From Candidatus Saccharimonadota bacterium (GTDB taxonomy: Bacteria; Patescibacteriota; Saccharimonadia; Saccharimonadales; JACDBH01), in assembly GCA_013694995.1 (NCBI GenBank), contig JACDBH010000003.1, positions 1 through 48,309 of the forward strand: a DNA stretch of 48,309 bases. Reading direction: 5' to 3'. The translations under genes and the position numbers were made by a program. The notes under the pieces are model-generated. The model was not told the DNA's origin, searched no databases, and saw nothing but the letters and a program-made list of their open reading frames with translations. Every line of letters begins with the position of its first letter. Positions within the stretch are counted from its first letter, which is position 1. This document shows positions 6,848-16,374 of the stretch, piece by piece.

Positions 6848-9421
6848 ATGAGAGATGGCATAGTCGATACCGGGTTCGAACAAGTTAAACAGACTCGTAG
6901 AATGGATGCATTAGGTACATTGTCTTTCAACGCAGCTTTTAGGCTACAAGAACTAGAAGATATCACCTCGCCAGGCACTTCGCGCCTTTTGCATGACATA
7001 TTATCTGATCATCCCGACATGGAAGTGCGACCAGAGCAAGCGGAGTGCTTAGATGTGCTCGCTCAAGCTCGCGCTGATGGTGAAAAACGTGCGCTAGTGC
7101 ATATGGCAACAGGACTAGGCAAGACTACAGTCGCCGCAGCAGATGCAAAGCGCTTCATAAAAGAGAACCCTGGAGCCCGTGTACTTTTTTTGTGTCATCA
7201 AAACAGGATACTTGATCAAGCTCGAGAACGTTTCGCAAGTATTATCGGACCAGTTTATACGTATGGTACTTTCACGGGTGAAGAGCAAGAGTTTGAGAAT
7301 GTTGACTGCTGGTTTGCCTCCTTGCAAATGATGCGCGTTTGGTATCCGGCCATGAAAGCGGATGAATTCGACTATATTGCCGTAGACGAAAGCCACCATG
7401 CTAAGGCAGACACTTATGAACCAATATTACGTCACTTTAAGCCCAAATTTCTACTTGGTATAACAGGTACTCCTGATCGTCATGACCTTAAAGACATTAG
7501 GGAAATATTTGGCACCGAAAAATACAGTAAACCACTAGCAGAAGCTATTGCTGAAGGATTGCTTTCAGAGGTTGACTATAGCATCATCCTTGATGATATT
7601 GAACGAGAGCGCCTACTTCGTGACGTAGGCGGCAATAAACATAATATCCGGCAGCTCAATAGAACCATATTTGTACCGCTGAGGGATAGAGAAATAGTGA
7701 GAGTCTGCATCGAAAAAGCAACCGAATTTGATGTACCACCTCGCCGTCTCGTATTCTGTGCTTCTATTGAGCAGGCAGAGGAATATGCCCAGTACTTCGA
7801 TGACTCCGCCCCGATCCACACTAAATTATCAAAATGGGAAATCAAACAATCGTTAGATAGATTCAGAAGTGGCGAATTGCAGACACTTCTTACGGTCGAT
7901 ATGTTCAACGAAGGCATTGACGTTCCTGAAGTAAACCAACTAGTGTTTCTGCGATTAACGCAGTCAAAAAACATTTTCTTACAGCAACTTGGACGTGGTT
8001 TACGTAAGTTTCCGGGCAAAGAAAAGGTACAGGCGCTTGATTTTGTGGCCAATGGCGATAGACTAGCTATCATTAATGAGTTTTGGCAGGAAGTTCGAGC
8101 ATCCGTCGCATCAGAAACCGATGCCCGACTCATTAAACGTATTGAGATTCCTCATGTAAGATTCAGTGAAACAACCTTGGATATCTTAGACGTTCTTGAT
8201 GATATTGAGTCCAGCACTTCTTACTACCGTAATTGGTCGGCCGACGATTCTAAGTTCTTCTATACCGCACTTAGTAATGAGCTTGGACGCCCTGCTGGTA
8301 TCGCAGATATTATTGAGAAAAGAAGTTCCGGCGAGGCGCCTCCATACAAGATAGTCATACGTGATTATGATATGAGTCTTAGGAAGTTACGAGAAGCTTG
8401 CGGTTACGCGGACAATGCTCCAGAGGGTTGGTACAGTATAAATAGTGCAGCAGATGAGTTAGGAGTAACTAACTATACAATTGCTCGATATGTAAAATCA
8501 CTAGAATGGGAACTGCCTGTGTATCGTTTCGGCCCTATCCGCACAGGCGCAATAAGCCCAGCTCAGTTTGAGGAGCTCAAACAGCTGCCCGCCGTTTTGG
8601 TGGAACCCGCGCCAGAGACCGTAACGAGCCTATATAATGCCACCAGGATCCTGCGTACAGGCGAGGCAATCCTACGTTATGCAACCGCATCGCTTAATAT
8701 CGAACTGCAAGTCTTTCGGTTTGGCCCAAGAGCCGCTTACGGTTTTACCCAGGACCAGCTTGCCCGCGTTCAGGAACATCCCCTTATTAAAGTCCCATAT
8801 ATTGAAAAGGGATGGCATACGCTAAAGTCTGGTGCTAAAGCTCTAGGCATAGATTATTACAAGCTAAAGCAATTAATAAAGGAAGAAGGGATCGAGCTAG
8901 ACGAACGTAAAACAAAAGGTGGTCAAATAGTTGGAGCACTGAATCCTGAGCAGCTTGACCTAGTTCGTCAAAATCCAAAGCTGCAAGTCAAGAATGCACC
9001 CGATGAAGTCTTTAGTATTCCAAGGGCGGCAGAACTGATTGGCGTAAGCTCGTTAACGTTTAGTAACCTTGCGAAAGGATTAGGGATTGTACTAAAAGAT
9101 TACAAATTTAGATCGAGACATAGTCCCGGTGTCGCATTGATCGAAATTGAAAAGATAAACGACTTTTATATCAATAAGCTGGAACTATTACCACCAGGAT
9201 ATCTTCCATTAAATGAGGCGGCCGTGAAGCTCAACATGTACCGGCAAGCTCTGGATAATTTAATGAAAGATTTAGAAATGGAACCTACCATTTATAGGAA
9301 TAAAAACCGTGCCACTCGCTCTCTAAGCCCTGAGCAATTTAAACTACTCAAAATTCATCCTAGAGTCAAAGAACTTGTAACTAAGAGAAAGGGCGCGCCG
9401 CCAAAAAAATCGAGAAGATAG
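6848..9421 (+). CDS. Superfamily II DNA/RNA helicase (ResIII/Helicase_C) with a C-terminal array of HTH-like repeats
   Basis: Walker A MATGLGKTTVAA, DESH box AVDESHHA, GITGTPDR, motif VI QQLGRGLRKF. The C-terminus has about five repeats of the form 'xxxAAxxLGVxxxxIxxxxKxL'. Start set to the ATG 6 nt after TATAAT. Confidence 0.9.
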   Translation: MRDGIVDTGFEQVKQTRRMDALGTLSFNAAFRLQELEDITSPGTSRLLHDILSDHPDMEVRPEQAECLDVLAQARADGEKRALVHMATGLGKTTVAAADAKRFIKENPGARVLFLCHQNRILDQARERFASIIGPVYTYGTFTGEEQEFENVDCWFASLQMMRVWYPAMKADEFDYIAVDESHHAKADTYEPILRHFKPKFLLGITGTPDRHDLKDIREIFGTEKYSKPLAEAIAEGLLSEVDYSIILDDIERERLLRDVGGNKHNIRQLNRTIFVPLRDREIVRVCIEKATEFDVPPRRLVFCASIEQAEEYAQYFDDSAPIHTKLSKWEIKQSLDRFRSGELQTLLTVDMFNEGIDVPEVNQLVFLRLTQSKNIFLQQLGRGLRKFPGKEKVQALDFVANGDRLAIINEFWQEVRASVASETDARLIKRIEIPHVRFSETTLDILDVLDDIESSTSYYRNWSADDSKFFYTALSNELGRPAGIADIIEKRSSGEAPPYKIVIRDYDMSLRKLREACGYADNAPEGWYSINSAADELGVTNYTIARYVKSLEWELPVYRFGPIRTGAISPAQFEELKQLPAVLVEPAPETVTSLYNATRILRTGEAILRYATASLNIELQVFRFGPRAAYGFTQDQLARVQEHPLIKVPYIEKGWHTLKSGAKALGIDYYKLKQLIKEEGIELDERKTKGGQIVGALNPEQLDLVRQNPKLQVKNAPDEVFSIPRAAELIGVSSLTFSNLAKGLGIVLKDYKFRSRHSPGVALIEIEKINDFYINKLELLPPGYLPLNEAAVKLNMYRQALDNLMKDLEMEPTIYRNKNRATRSLSPEQFKLLKIHPRVKELVTKRKGAPPKKSRR

Positions 9422-9567
9422 ATTTTAAAAAATTTAATGAATCCGTCTTGCCCTTTAAGCGAAACCTACTTTTTTATGTAGCTGGCAAAGTAAGCTATCA
9501 AAATTTAAAAAGCACAAACAACATGGTAAAATTAGTGTATCTCATTAATAGCGTAAAAAATTTTGTT

Positions 9568-10338
9568 ATGAAAACCATGAAAAATGATCAATCTGGCTTT
9601 GGTCACGTAGAAATACTAATAGTGATTGTTGTGCTTACTGCTGTAAGTTTTGCTGCATGGCGTCTTATTAGCGCTAAGAATGGCGCTTCCAATAATCAGG
9701 CATCTATTAGTAGTCAAGAAGATCAAACTACAATCGACGAGCTACCTACCGATCTGAGTGCATTAAAGTCACTTGAAGAAATCCAAGTATTAGCAGATGC
9801 AGATGTTGCTGATAGTAGTGTGTTGGGAATTGAGCTTGAATCAGAGGACGGTAAAACTGTATATGTTTTTCATTTAAGCAACGGTAGTATTCTGTTTTAT
9901 GACGCATTTACTGGAGAAAAATTGCAATTAACAGATGATAATGACGATGATATAGAAGATATTGAAGCTTTGCCAGCTAACTTCGTTGCCAGTATTACAA
10001 TCCAAGAAGCAATAATTATTGCACAAGAAAAACGACCAGATTCCAAATTAAATAAAGTAGAACTTGAAGTTGAGGATGGCGTAATAGTTTACAGTGTGCG
10101 ATTTACTGACGATAGCAGGGTTGATGTTAGCGCAGCCGATGGCAGCATTCAACGTCTGAAAGATGAATCAGGAGAGGACATCATAGGAGTTGACAATGAC
10201 TTTGACGATGACGGAGTGAATAATACTGAAGATGACGATGATGACGACGATGGAGTAAGCGATAGCGATGATTCAGATGACGACAACGACGGAACCGACG
10301 ATGACGATGACAATTCAGACAACAGCGGTAGCAATTAA
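9568..10338 (+). CDS. Type IV pilin/pseudopilin-like protein with a PepSY-like middle and an Asp-rich C-terminus
   Basis: Prepilin-like MKTMKNDQSGF/GHVEILIVIVVLTAVSFAAW; repeated 'EAIIIAQEKRPDSKLNKVELEVEDGVIVYSVRF'; acidic tail DDDGVNNTEDDDDDDDGVSDSDDSDDDNDGTDDDDD. Confidence 0.7.
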   Translation: MKTMKNDQSGFGHVEILIVIVVLTAVSFAAWRLISAKNGASNNQASISSQEDQTTIDELPTDLSALKSLEEIQVLADADVADSSVLGIELESEDGKTVYVFHLSNGSILFYDAFTGEKLQLTDDNDDDIEDIEALPANFVASITIQEAIIIAQEKRPDSKLNKVELEVEDGVIVYSVRFTDDSRVDVSAADGSIQRLKDESGEDIIGVDNDFDDDGVNNTEDDDDDDDGVSDSDDSDDDNDGTDDDDDNSDNSGSN

Positions 10339-10547
10339 GGGCTAGTCAATTAATTATTGGCATCTATATTAGGGCAGTTATTCCACAGTGCACTTGTCAG
10401 TGTGACATTATGTAGTGTTCCTTTTTATAGGGTTATTTGTCTCATTAACACGTTAGAATGTTCCAGACTTATTTTCCCAGTTAAATAATATAAATAAAAA
10501 ACTTCTTCACAAACTTTTTTATTAATCAAAATCATGCGAACTTGAAA

Positions 10548-11105
10548 CTAATAGCTCTGCTGATCTGGAGGTGTTTGATGTGTGTCTGGTTCAGTGTCGT
10601 GCCGAGTGCCGCTCATAGGATCGTTTACAAGAGGTGGTGACTGCTGCGCGTCACTCTTCTCGATTGCTTCTACTTCTGTACCTTTGTTACTTCCAAGCAC
10701 CACATCCTCAACCTGGTTGGCAGGCTTCAAAATAGCATCTACTAGTTGGTCTAATTGGTCATCTCGCAAATTAGCCTTAACCGCATAAGCTTCGATGCCT
10801 AAGTTTCGTAATCCGGCTGGAGCATCTGCTTCGTTTAAGTTAGAAATAATCATTACTTTTATATTCTTGCCCCAGGTAGATTCACGCATTCTCTCTAAAA
10901 TTTGATCTCCTGCAACCTTCGGTACCATTAAGTCAAGTAACACCAAATCTGGTAGTTCCTTTTCTATAACCGCTAAGGCTTGTAGCCCATCATAAGCAAC
11001 GAAACAGCTATAGCCTTGCATTTCCAATCTTGTCTTATATACATCAGATAAGGCAAAATTATCCTCAACTATTACAATACTTTTAATTTCGTTTTGAATT
11101 GACAT
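10548..11105 (-). CDS. Response regulator receiver-domain protein (CheY-like) with a C-terminal extension
   Basis: IVIVEDNFALSDVYKTRLEMQGY, DLVLLDLMVPKVAGDQIL, KVMIISNL. Confidence 0.9.
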   Translation of the reverse strand: MSIQNEIKSIVIVEDNFALSDVYKTRLEMQGYSCFVAYDGLQALAVIEKELPDLVLLDLMVPKVAGDQILERMRESTWGKNIKVMIISNLNEADAPAGLRNLGIEAYAVKANLRDDQLDQLVDAILKPANQVEDVVLGSNKGTEVEAIEKSDAQQSPPLVNDPMSGTRHDTEPDTHQTPPDQQSY

Positions 11106-11276
11106 TGCTACTTAAATTTTAACGCACTAAACAGTAATACGCTATTAAAAGTTACTAAATACCCGTCTCTAAGTTTCTTATTAAACAATAGCTTTAATAC
11201 TTCAATTAAATTTCACTTCAAACGTGACACTAATTAAGCCATTTTAAAGTAGTATTTTCTCTAAATCGAGGAGAAC

Positions 11277-11552
11277 TTACCGAGTGCCGTCGTCGACACC
11301 ATCAGGGCCGGTATCAATACCTTGTTCTACAGCATCAGTTGCGTCCTGAGCAGCATTCCCGGCATCATCTGTCGCTTCATCTACGTTTTCTGCGGCGCTG
11401 TTTACGGTATCACGGGCTGAATCTTCTAAATCTTTACCGGCACGGTTATATGCTAGCCAGCCGATTATAAGGGCTAAAATTGATAATAGAAGTGCTAACC
11501 AGGCTACTGCACTTGGTCGGTTGCTTGTTCGATAATCTACTACGTCTGCCAT
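11277..11552 (-). CDS. Small TM protein with an Asp/Ala-rich tail
   Basis: AVAWLALLLSILALIIGWLAYNRAGKDLEDSARDTVNSAAENVDEATDDAG. Confidence 0.65.
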   Translation of the reverse strand: MADVVDYRTSNRPSAVAWLALLLSILALIIGWLAYNRAGKDLEDSARDTVNSAAENVDEATDDAGNAAQDATDAVEQGIDTGPDGVDDGTR

Positions 11553-11705
11553 AAGTACTCCTTATTTTTTACTCTTGTAGAATAGTTTAACCAAAGCACT
11601 AATACTGTAATAAATTACACATGACAAAAGTATCTATTTTTACTTTTGTATTAAGTGACAAAATACAGTCATAAGGTTAAGTTATAATACTTATGATTAC
11701 CCATA

Positions 11706-12668
11706 ATGAAAGCTACAAATAAAGAATCAACTAGAGCTTTATACTCTAAAAAAGTAAAACAGGCTTACCTAGCTTTAACTATAGTTATAATTCTTTCTTT
11801 GTTGATATTTTGGCCGCAGGCCCAATCTTTTACGCAAATGCTACATACTCTTAGGAATGTGAATGACGGGGTTCTATTATTATCGGCCGTTTGCACAGTC
11901 TTAACTTATTTTGCTTCGGCTTATACGATAAAAAAACTAGCTTTATATAAGATTCGGTACTCCAGGACTATTCTTATACAAAGTGCCGGCGGTTTCGCTA
12001 CCAAATTGGTACCTGCAGGATTAGGAGGATTAGCTTTAAACACACGGTACCTAATAAAAAATAACCATACTGTTGGAGAAGCAGCGTCGGTTGCAGCCAT
12101 AAATAACATTATTGGCTTTTTAGCCCATAATATTTTAATTGTTGCCGCGCTTTTATCCTTAAATTTGTCGGCCGGAAAGTTATGGAATTTTTCCATACCT
12201 GCAATATTCTGGACGGTTATGTGTTTAGTAGGAGCAGCACTCCTTGCCTCCTTATATTTTAAAATCGTACGCAAGAAAATACGTAATTTGGTTAAAGACC
12301 TAAGCTCTGTGCTAAGAATCTATAATCATGACAAAGTCCGCTTGTTAAGTGCCCTACTTGGTGCATTATGTGTCACTGTCTTATATACACTTAGCTTATA
12401 TTTGATTGCCAGAGCGCTTGATGCACCCTTATCCATTCAACAGACTTTCTTTGTATTTACTATTGGTATAGCCTCGGCGGCTGTAACCCCTACACCGGGG
12501 GGTGTAGGTGGCGCAGAAGCCGGTATAACCGCCGCACTAGTAAGTGTGGGATTGGTGGCTCCACTGGCACTGTCCGTTGCACTAGCTTACCGTTTTATCA
12601 CCTATTGGCTGCCAATAATACCCGGATTCCTCTTATTCCAGTACGCTCTACGCAAGTCTTATATTTGA
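11706..12668 (+). CDS. Lysylphosphatidylglycerol synthase TM-region/UPF0104-like integral membrane protein
   Basis: Multiple TMs; 'TPTPGGVGGAEAGITAAL' and 'AYRFITYWLPIIPGF' are typical of the LPG_synthase_TM family. Confidence 0.85.
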   Translation: MKATNKESTRALYSKKVKQAYLALTIVIILSLLIFWPQAQSFTQMLHTLRNVNDGVLLLSAVCTVLTYFASAYTIKKLALYKIRYSRTILIQSAGGFATKLVPAGLGGLALNTRYLIKNNHTVGEAASVAAINNIIGFLAHNILIVAALLSLNLSAGKLWNFSIPAIFWTVMCLVGAALLASLYFKIVRKKIRNLVKDLSSVLRIYNHDKVRLLSALLGALCVTVLYTLSLYLIARALDAPLSIQQTFFVFTIGIASAAVTPTPGGVGGAEAGITAALVSVGLVAPLALSVALAYRFITYWLPIIPGFLLFQYALRKSYI

Positions 12669-12733
12669 CATCCAGACATAAGCAGTACTACTATGAATTT
12701 ATCATTAAAATTGTAAATTAGGTACAGTTGCTC

Positions 12734-13381
12734 ATGAATAAAAGATTACTAACGATAACCCTAGCGTCTGGTCTGCTATTTTTGCAACCCATAGCTGTAT
12801 TTGCCCAGAGCGGCACTCCAGCTGAAAAGCGTGAACAAGCCGAGGTCAAGGCTTTAGAAGCCAGAGAATCAAAGGAAGAACGCATAGCCGAAATAAAACA
12901 GCAAGTAGAATCGCGTAAGCTAGCCATCAAACAAAATGTTTGTGAAAAGCGGGCTGCAAAGTTGCAGGCTGCAATTCCAAAGCTTTCAAAAGGTGCCACA
13001 TCGGTAAAAATAGCAATTGATAAGATGTATGAAAGGGTTCAAGGTTTTTATGAGTCAGGACAGCTGACGGTAGATAATTATCAGGAATTGGTAGACGCGA
13101 TAGAATTATCTAAAGCAAATGCCGAAACTGCCCTTGAAACTGTTGAAAACTATGAATTTGTAGTTGACTGTGAGAGTGAAACGGTTGGACAGAGCCTAGA
13201 CGCATTTCGGGCTGCAGTCAATGAAGCCAAAACTGCCCTAAAGCAGTACCGCAAAGATCTTGTTGAGCTAATTAGTTCGCTAAAGTCTGAATCGGCTTCT
13301 CAAAATCAGGAATCAGAAGATGAGGCAACTAACGAAGAAACTAATACCGAAGCTGAAGCAGAAGGAGCAGGAAATGAATAA
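12734..13381 (+). CDS. Secreted helical/coiled-coil protein
   Basis: Signal peptide MNKRLLTITLASGLLFLQPIAVFAQSG; Lys/Glu-rich helices; acidic tail. Confidence 0.65.
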   Translation: MNKRLLTITLASGLLFLQPIAVFAQSGTPAEKREQAEVKALEARESKEERIAEIKQQVESRKLAIKQNVCEKRAAKLQAAIPKLSKGATSVKIAIDKMYERVQGFYESGQLTVDNYQELVDAIELSKANAETALETVENYEFVVDCESETVGQSLDAFRAAVNEAKTALKQYRKDLVELISSLKSESASQNQESEDEATNEETNTEAEAEGAGNE

Positions 13382-13631
13382 TAAACAATCTGGTTTTGCA
13401 GCTATTGAAGCGTTGGTGATTGTGTTGGTAGTCGGGGTACTGGCCTTCGCTGGTTGGAAGGTCTATGACTCGCGCAATAACTCAGCCCCAGCTACTACGG
13501 CTAGCAATTCAGACTCTACACCTGCCGTCCAAAAGGCTGACGATCTTGACGCCGCTAATGATTATTTAAACGACCAAGATATTGATTCCAAACTTGATAC
13601 AAGTGAAATAGACGCTGCTCTGAGCGAGTAG
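13374..13631 (+). CDS. Pseudopilin-like small protein
   Basis: MNNKQSGF/AAIEALVIVLVVGVLAFAGWKVYDSRNN; start overlaps the end of the upstream CDS. Confidence 0.65.
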   Translation: MNNKQSGFAAIEALVIVLVVGVLAFAGWKVYDSRNNSAPATTASNSDSTPAVQKADDLDAANDYLNDQDIDSKLDTSEIDAALSE

Positions 13632-13638
13632 TACTTAA

Positions 13639-14838
13639 CTAAGATTGTACGAACGTGTAGGCAAATCCGGTACGTCCGGCTCGACCTGCCCTGCCAATAC
13701 GGTGGATATAATCGTCGTAAGTTTGTGGCTGGCTGTAATTAATTACGTGAGTAATGTCTATAATATCTATACCTCGGGCAGCAACATCAGTCGCTACAAG
13801 TATACGGATATTATTATCCCTGAAGCTTCTTAGGGCACGCTGGCGCTGACCTTGGGATTTTCCGCCGTGAATATCATCGGCTTTGAAGCCTCGTGCCTGT
13901 AATTCACGGCTTAATCTCTCAACACTTCGTTGGGTCTCGTCGAACACCAAGACCTTTGCTACCTCTGCTTTATTAAGTAGTTCGTGGAGCTGTTCTATTT
14001 TATCGCTGCTTGTATTATAAGCTACGATGTCCTGCTCTACGGCGTCGCTGGTATCACCTGTTTTAACCGAAATTGTAATTGGATCGCTGGTAAAATTGCG
14101 CATTATTACATTAACCTTTGGATCCATAGTCGCCGAAAAGAAGAAAGATTGTCTTTTAGGTGCGGCTGCGTTTAAGATAAATGTTATATCGGTTACAAAA
14201 CCCATATCGAGCATACGGTCAACTTCGTCTAAGACAACTATATCGAATTTACTAATTTCCAAAGTACCGCGGGTGATATGGTCCTTGATTCGACCTGGCG
14301 TGCCAATAACAATTCGCGGCTTATTACGAAGACCGTTAAGTTGCGGTCCCATAGATGTACCGCCTATAAGCAGAGTTCCACTCAGGCCACTTCCTTTTGC
14401 AATCATCCGGCACTCGGCTTCAATTTGTTGGGCAAGTTCACGGGTAGGAGCCATGATAAGAGCGTTCGAAGATCGATTATTCATAAGCTGGTGTAGTACT
14501 GGTATTGCAAAAGCAATTGTCTTGCCTGTACCAGTGTTGGCGATACCGACTACATCTCTTCCCTCTAGTCCATGCGGAATTGCCTGATCTTGAATAGGTG
14601 TTGGTGAGACAAAGCCCTTTTGAACCAAATTGCCATGTAAAATTGGGTGCATCGAAAAATCCGCAAATACGTTTATTGGCGTATATACTTCGATGTCAGC
14701 TTTTAATTGAGCTGGTTTAACGAATTTGGACGGATGAATATACTGTTTAGTACTTCTACGGTTGCCTGTGGGCCGGCTAGAACGGGAGGTGCCATAGCGT
14801 GGCTTAGCATTACGTGGCCTGTATGTTTGATAGGACAT
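13639..14838 (-). CDS. DEAD-box RNA helicase
   Basis: GIANTGTGKTIAFAIP, APTRELAQQ, VLDEVDRMLDMGF, FFSATMD, HRIGRAGRAG. Confidence 0.96.
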   Translation of the reverse strand: MSYQTYRPRNAKPRYGTSRSSRPTGNRRSTKQYIHPSKFVKPAQLKADIEVYTPINVFADFSMHPILHGNLVQKGFVSPTPIQDQAIPHGLEGRDVVGIANTGTGKTIAFAIPVLHQLMNNRSSNALIMAPTRELAQQIEAECRMIAKGSGLSGTLLIGGTSMGPQLNGLRNKPRIVIGTPGRIKDHITRGTLEISKFDIVVLDEVDRMLDMGFVTDITFILNAAAPKRQSFFFSATMDPKVNVIMRNFTSDPITISVKTGDTSDAVEQDIVAYNTSSDKIEQLHELLNKAEVAKVLVFDETQRSVERLSRELQARGFKADDIHGGKSQGQRQRALRSFRDNNIRILVATDVAARGIDIIDITHVINYSQPQTYDDYIHRIGRAGRAGRTGFAYTFVQS

Positions 14839-15043
14839 AAAAAAAGAATCCTTTTTAGTGCTTTAGATTATTACTCGATTGTTGGCAATGAACATCGAGT
14901 AATGGTTTCTATAGGACACCCGGATTCATCAGTAACAATAGATTAATTTTAGCATAAACGCTCACAGGAGTCAACAATATCCAAGCTAATATTGTGTTAC
15001 TGTGCCCATAACTGTTATCGTTAGTAAGTTGATATAAAAATAA

Positions 15044-15793
15044 ATGACCCATAAAAAGAAAAACACTCGAAGAAAAACCGCACCCTATTACACGCTATCC
15101 TATGGCAAGCGTACTTATAGGTTTATTACCGACAAAGTTCTTATATTCAGGCTTATGCGCAGCTTGCATGGCCGTTTCTGGGGGATTGCAGGCGTACTTA
15201 TCATGAGCTTTGGACTGAGCGTTTGTTTCTTGGTTAAACCAGAAACCTTGTCTTGGTCGACGGCATTTAGTGATTTTGGACGTGATGTTAGGACCGCACC
15301 TTACTTAGCAGCCTCACTATTCTTTGGTGCATATGGACTCTGGAGGTGGCGTAATTACCTGCGCCGTACATTAAAACATGCTCGACCCCTAACATCACTG
15401 GTCGGACTGACCGTTTTTGGCTTATATATTGCTGCTTTGATGCCGATAGCTTGGGAGCCATGGCCTTACCGACTGCATATATTTGGCGTAGCGGTATCAG
15501 GAGCCGCTATGGCCGCGACGGTAGTTGTAGATACTTTGCTTACTAAAACTCGTTCCAGACACTCTCTACAGTTGTGGCGGTTTATGCGACTAGTTTCTTT
15601 TCTTCTTATTGTTGTTGGCGGTTTTATAACACTTGGTTCCGCTAACTTGGTGGGTTGGTTCCGTCTTGCGCTGGCTGGTGAACTTCTCATGCTGGTTGGC
15701 TATACGCTATGGATAATTGACAAAACTTACCATGGTGAGGGCGGGCGCTCACGGTTATCTATTGCACTTCGCAAGATAGTACTGATCGACTAA
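15044..15793 (+). CDS. Integral membrane protein (DUF998-like topology)
   Basis: About six TM segments; no catalytic signature recognised. Confidence 0.5.
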   Translation: MTHKKKNTRRKTAPYYTLSYGKRTYRFITDKVLIFRLMRSLHGRFWGIAGVLIMSFGLSVCFLVKPETLSWSTAFSDFGRDVRTAPYLAASLFFGAYGLWRWRNYLRRTLKHARPLTSLVGLTVFGLYIAALMPIAWEPWPYRLHIFGVAVSGAAMAATVVVDTLLTKTRSRHSLQLWRFMRLVSFLLIVVGGFITLGSANLVGWFRLALAGELLMLVGYTLWIIDKTYHGEGGRSRLSIALRKIVLID

Positions 15794-15838
15794 GTGATAT
15801 ACTTATAATAATTAGAAACACGCAGCTATAGGAGTAAT

Positions 15839-16369
15839 ATGAACGTCCAAATAACTTCAGATGCATTAAAGCAAACCCTAAAAGCTCAAGCTATAATGAA
15901 AGGCCCGGGTGTCGGCGGCCTGGCAGTAATAACTGAGTATGAGATAGAGGGTGCACTGTACGTACATATACGCCTTGAGGTTGATGGAGATCCTAAAACA
16001 TTAATAGCTGGGGTTCATGCTGTACATATACATGAAAAGGCTGCTTGTGACTGTGAAGGTTTCAAGTGCGCCGGTGGGCATTTTGACCCAGGTCCTAGTG
16101 GCAATACTGATCCCGACGCCAATCATGGTTATCATGCCGGTGATCTCCCGAGCATCAGGATTGATGAGCATGGCAAAGGCGTATTAGAAGCAGTTACTAC
16201 TCGTATTACATTGTCTGAAGGCCCAGTCTCGTTGCTGTCAAAAGGCTCCGCACCAGAGGGTACGTCATTAATGATTCATGGTAATCCCGACCCGCACACC
16301 CCGGGCGATAGCGGCTCGGGTCATAGTGGTGGGCCAAGGTTGGCCTGCGGGACAATCGAAGCAATTTAG
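15839..16369 (+). CDS. sodC: Cu/Zn superoxide dismutase-family protein without a signal peptide
   Basis: HAVHIHEKAAC, GGHFDP, NHGYHAGDLPSI, MIHGNPDPHTPG...SGGPRLACGTIE match the SodC metal-ligand blocks; SD TAGGAG before the ATG. Confidence 0.88.
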   Translation: MNVQITSDALKQTLKAQAIMKGPGVGGLAVITEYEIEGALYVHIRLEVDGDPKTLIAGVHAVHIHEKAACDCEGFKCAGGHFDPGPSGNTDPDANHGYHAGDLPSIRIDEHGKGVLEAVTTRITLSEGPVSLLSKGSAPEGTSLMIHGNPDPHTPGDSGSGHSGGPRLACGTIEAI

Positions 16370-16374
16370 CGAAT

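Noticed and set aside
7576-8133. Minus-strand 185-aa ORF opposite the SF2 helicase
   Set aside because: Fully antisense to conserved helicase motifs; Ser/Arg-rich shadow ORF.
10200-10320. Simple-sequence GAC/GAT tract as a phase-variable repeat
   Set aside because: Codons are mixed (GAT/GAC/GAA) without a uniform unit; best explained by the Asp-rich protein tail.
14027-14587. Plus-strand 186-aa ORF opposite the DEAD-box helicase
   Set aside because: Antisense to conserved DEAD-box motifs.
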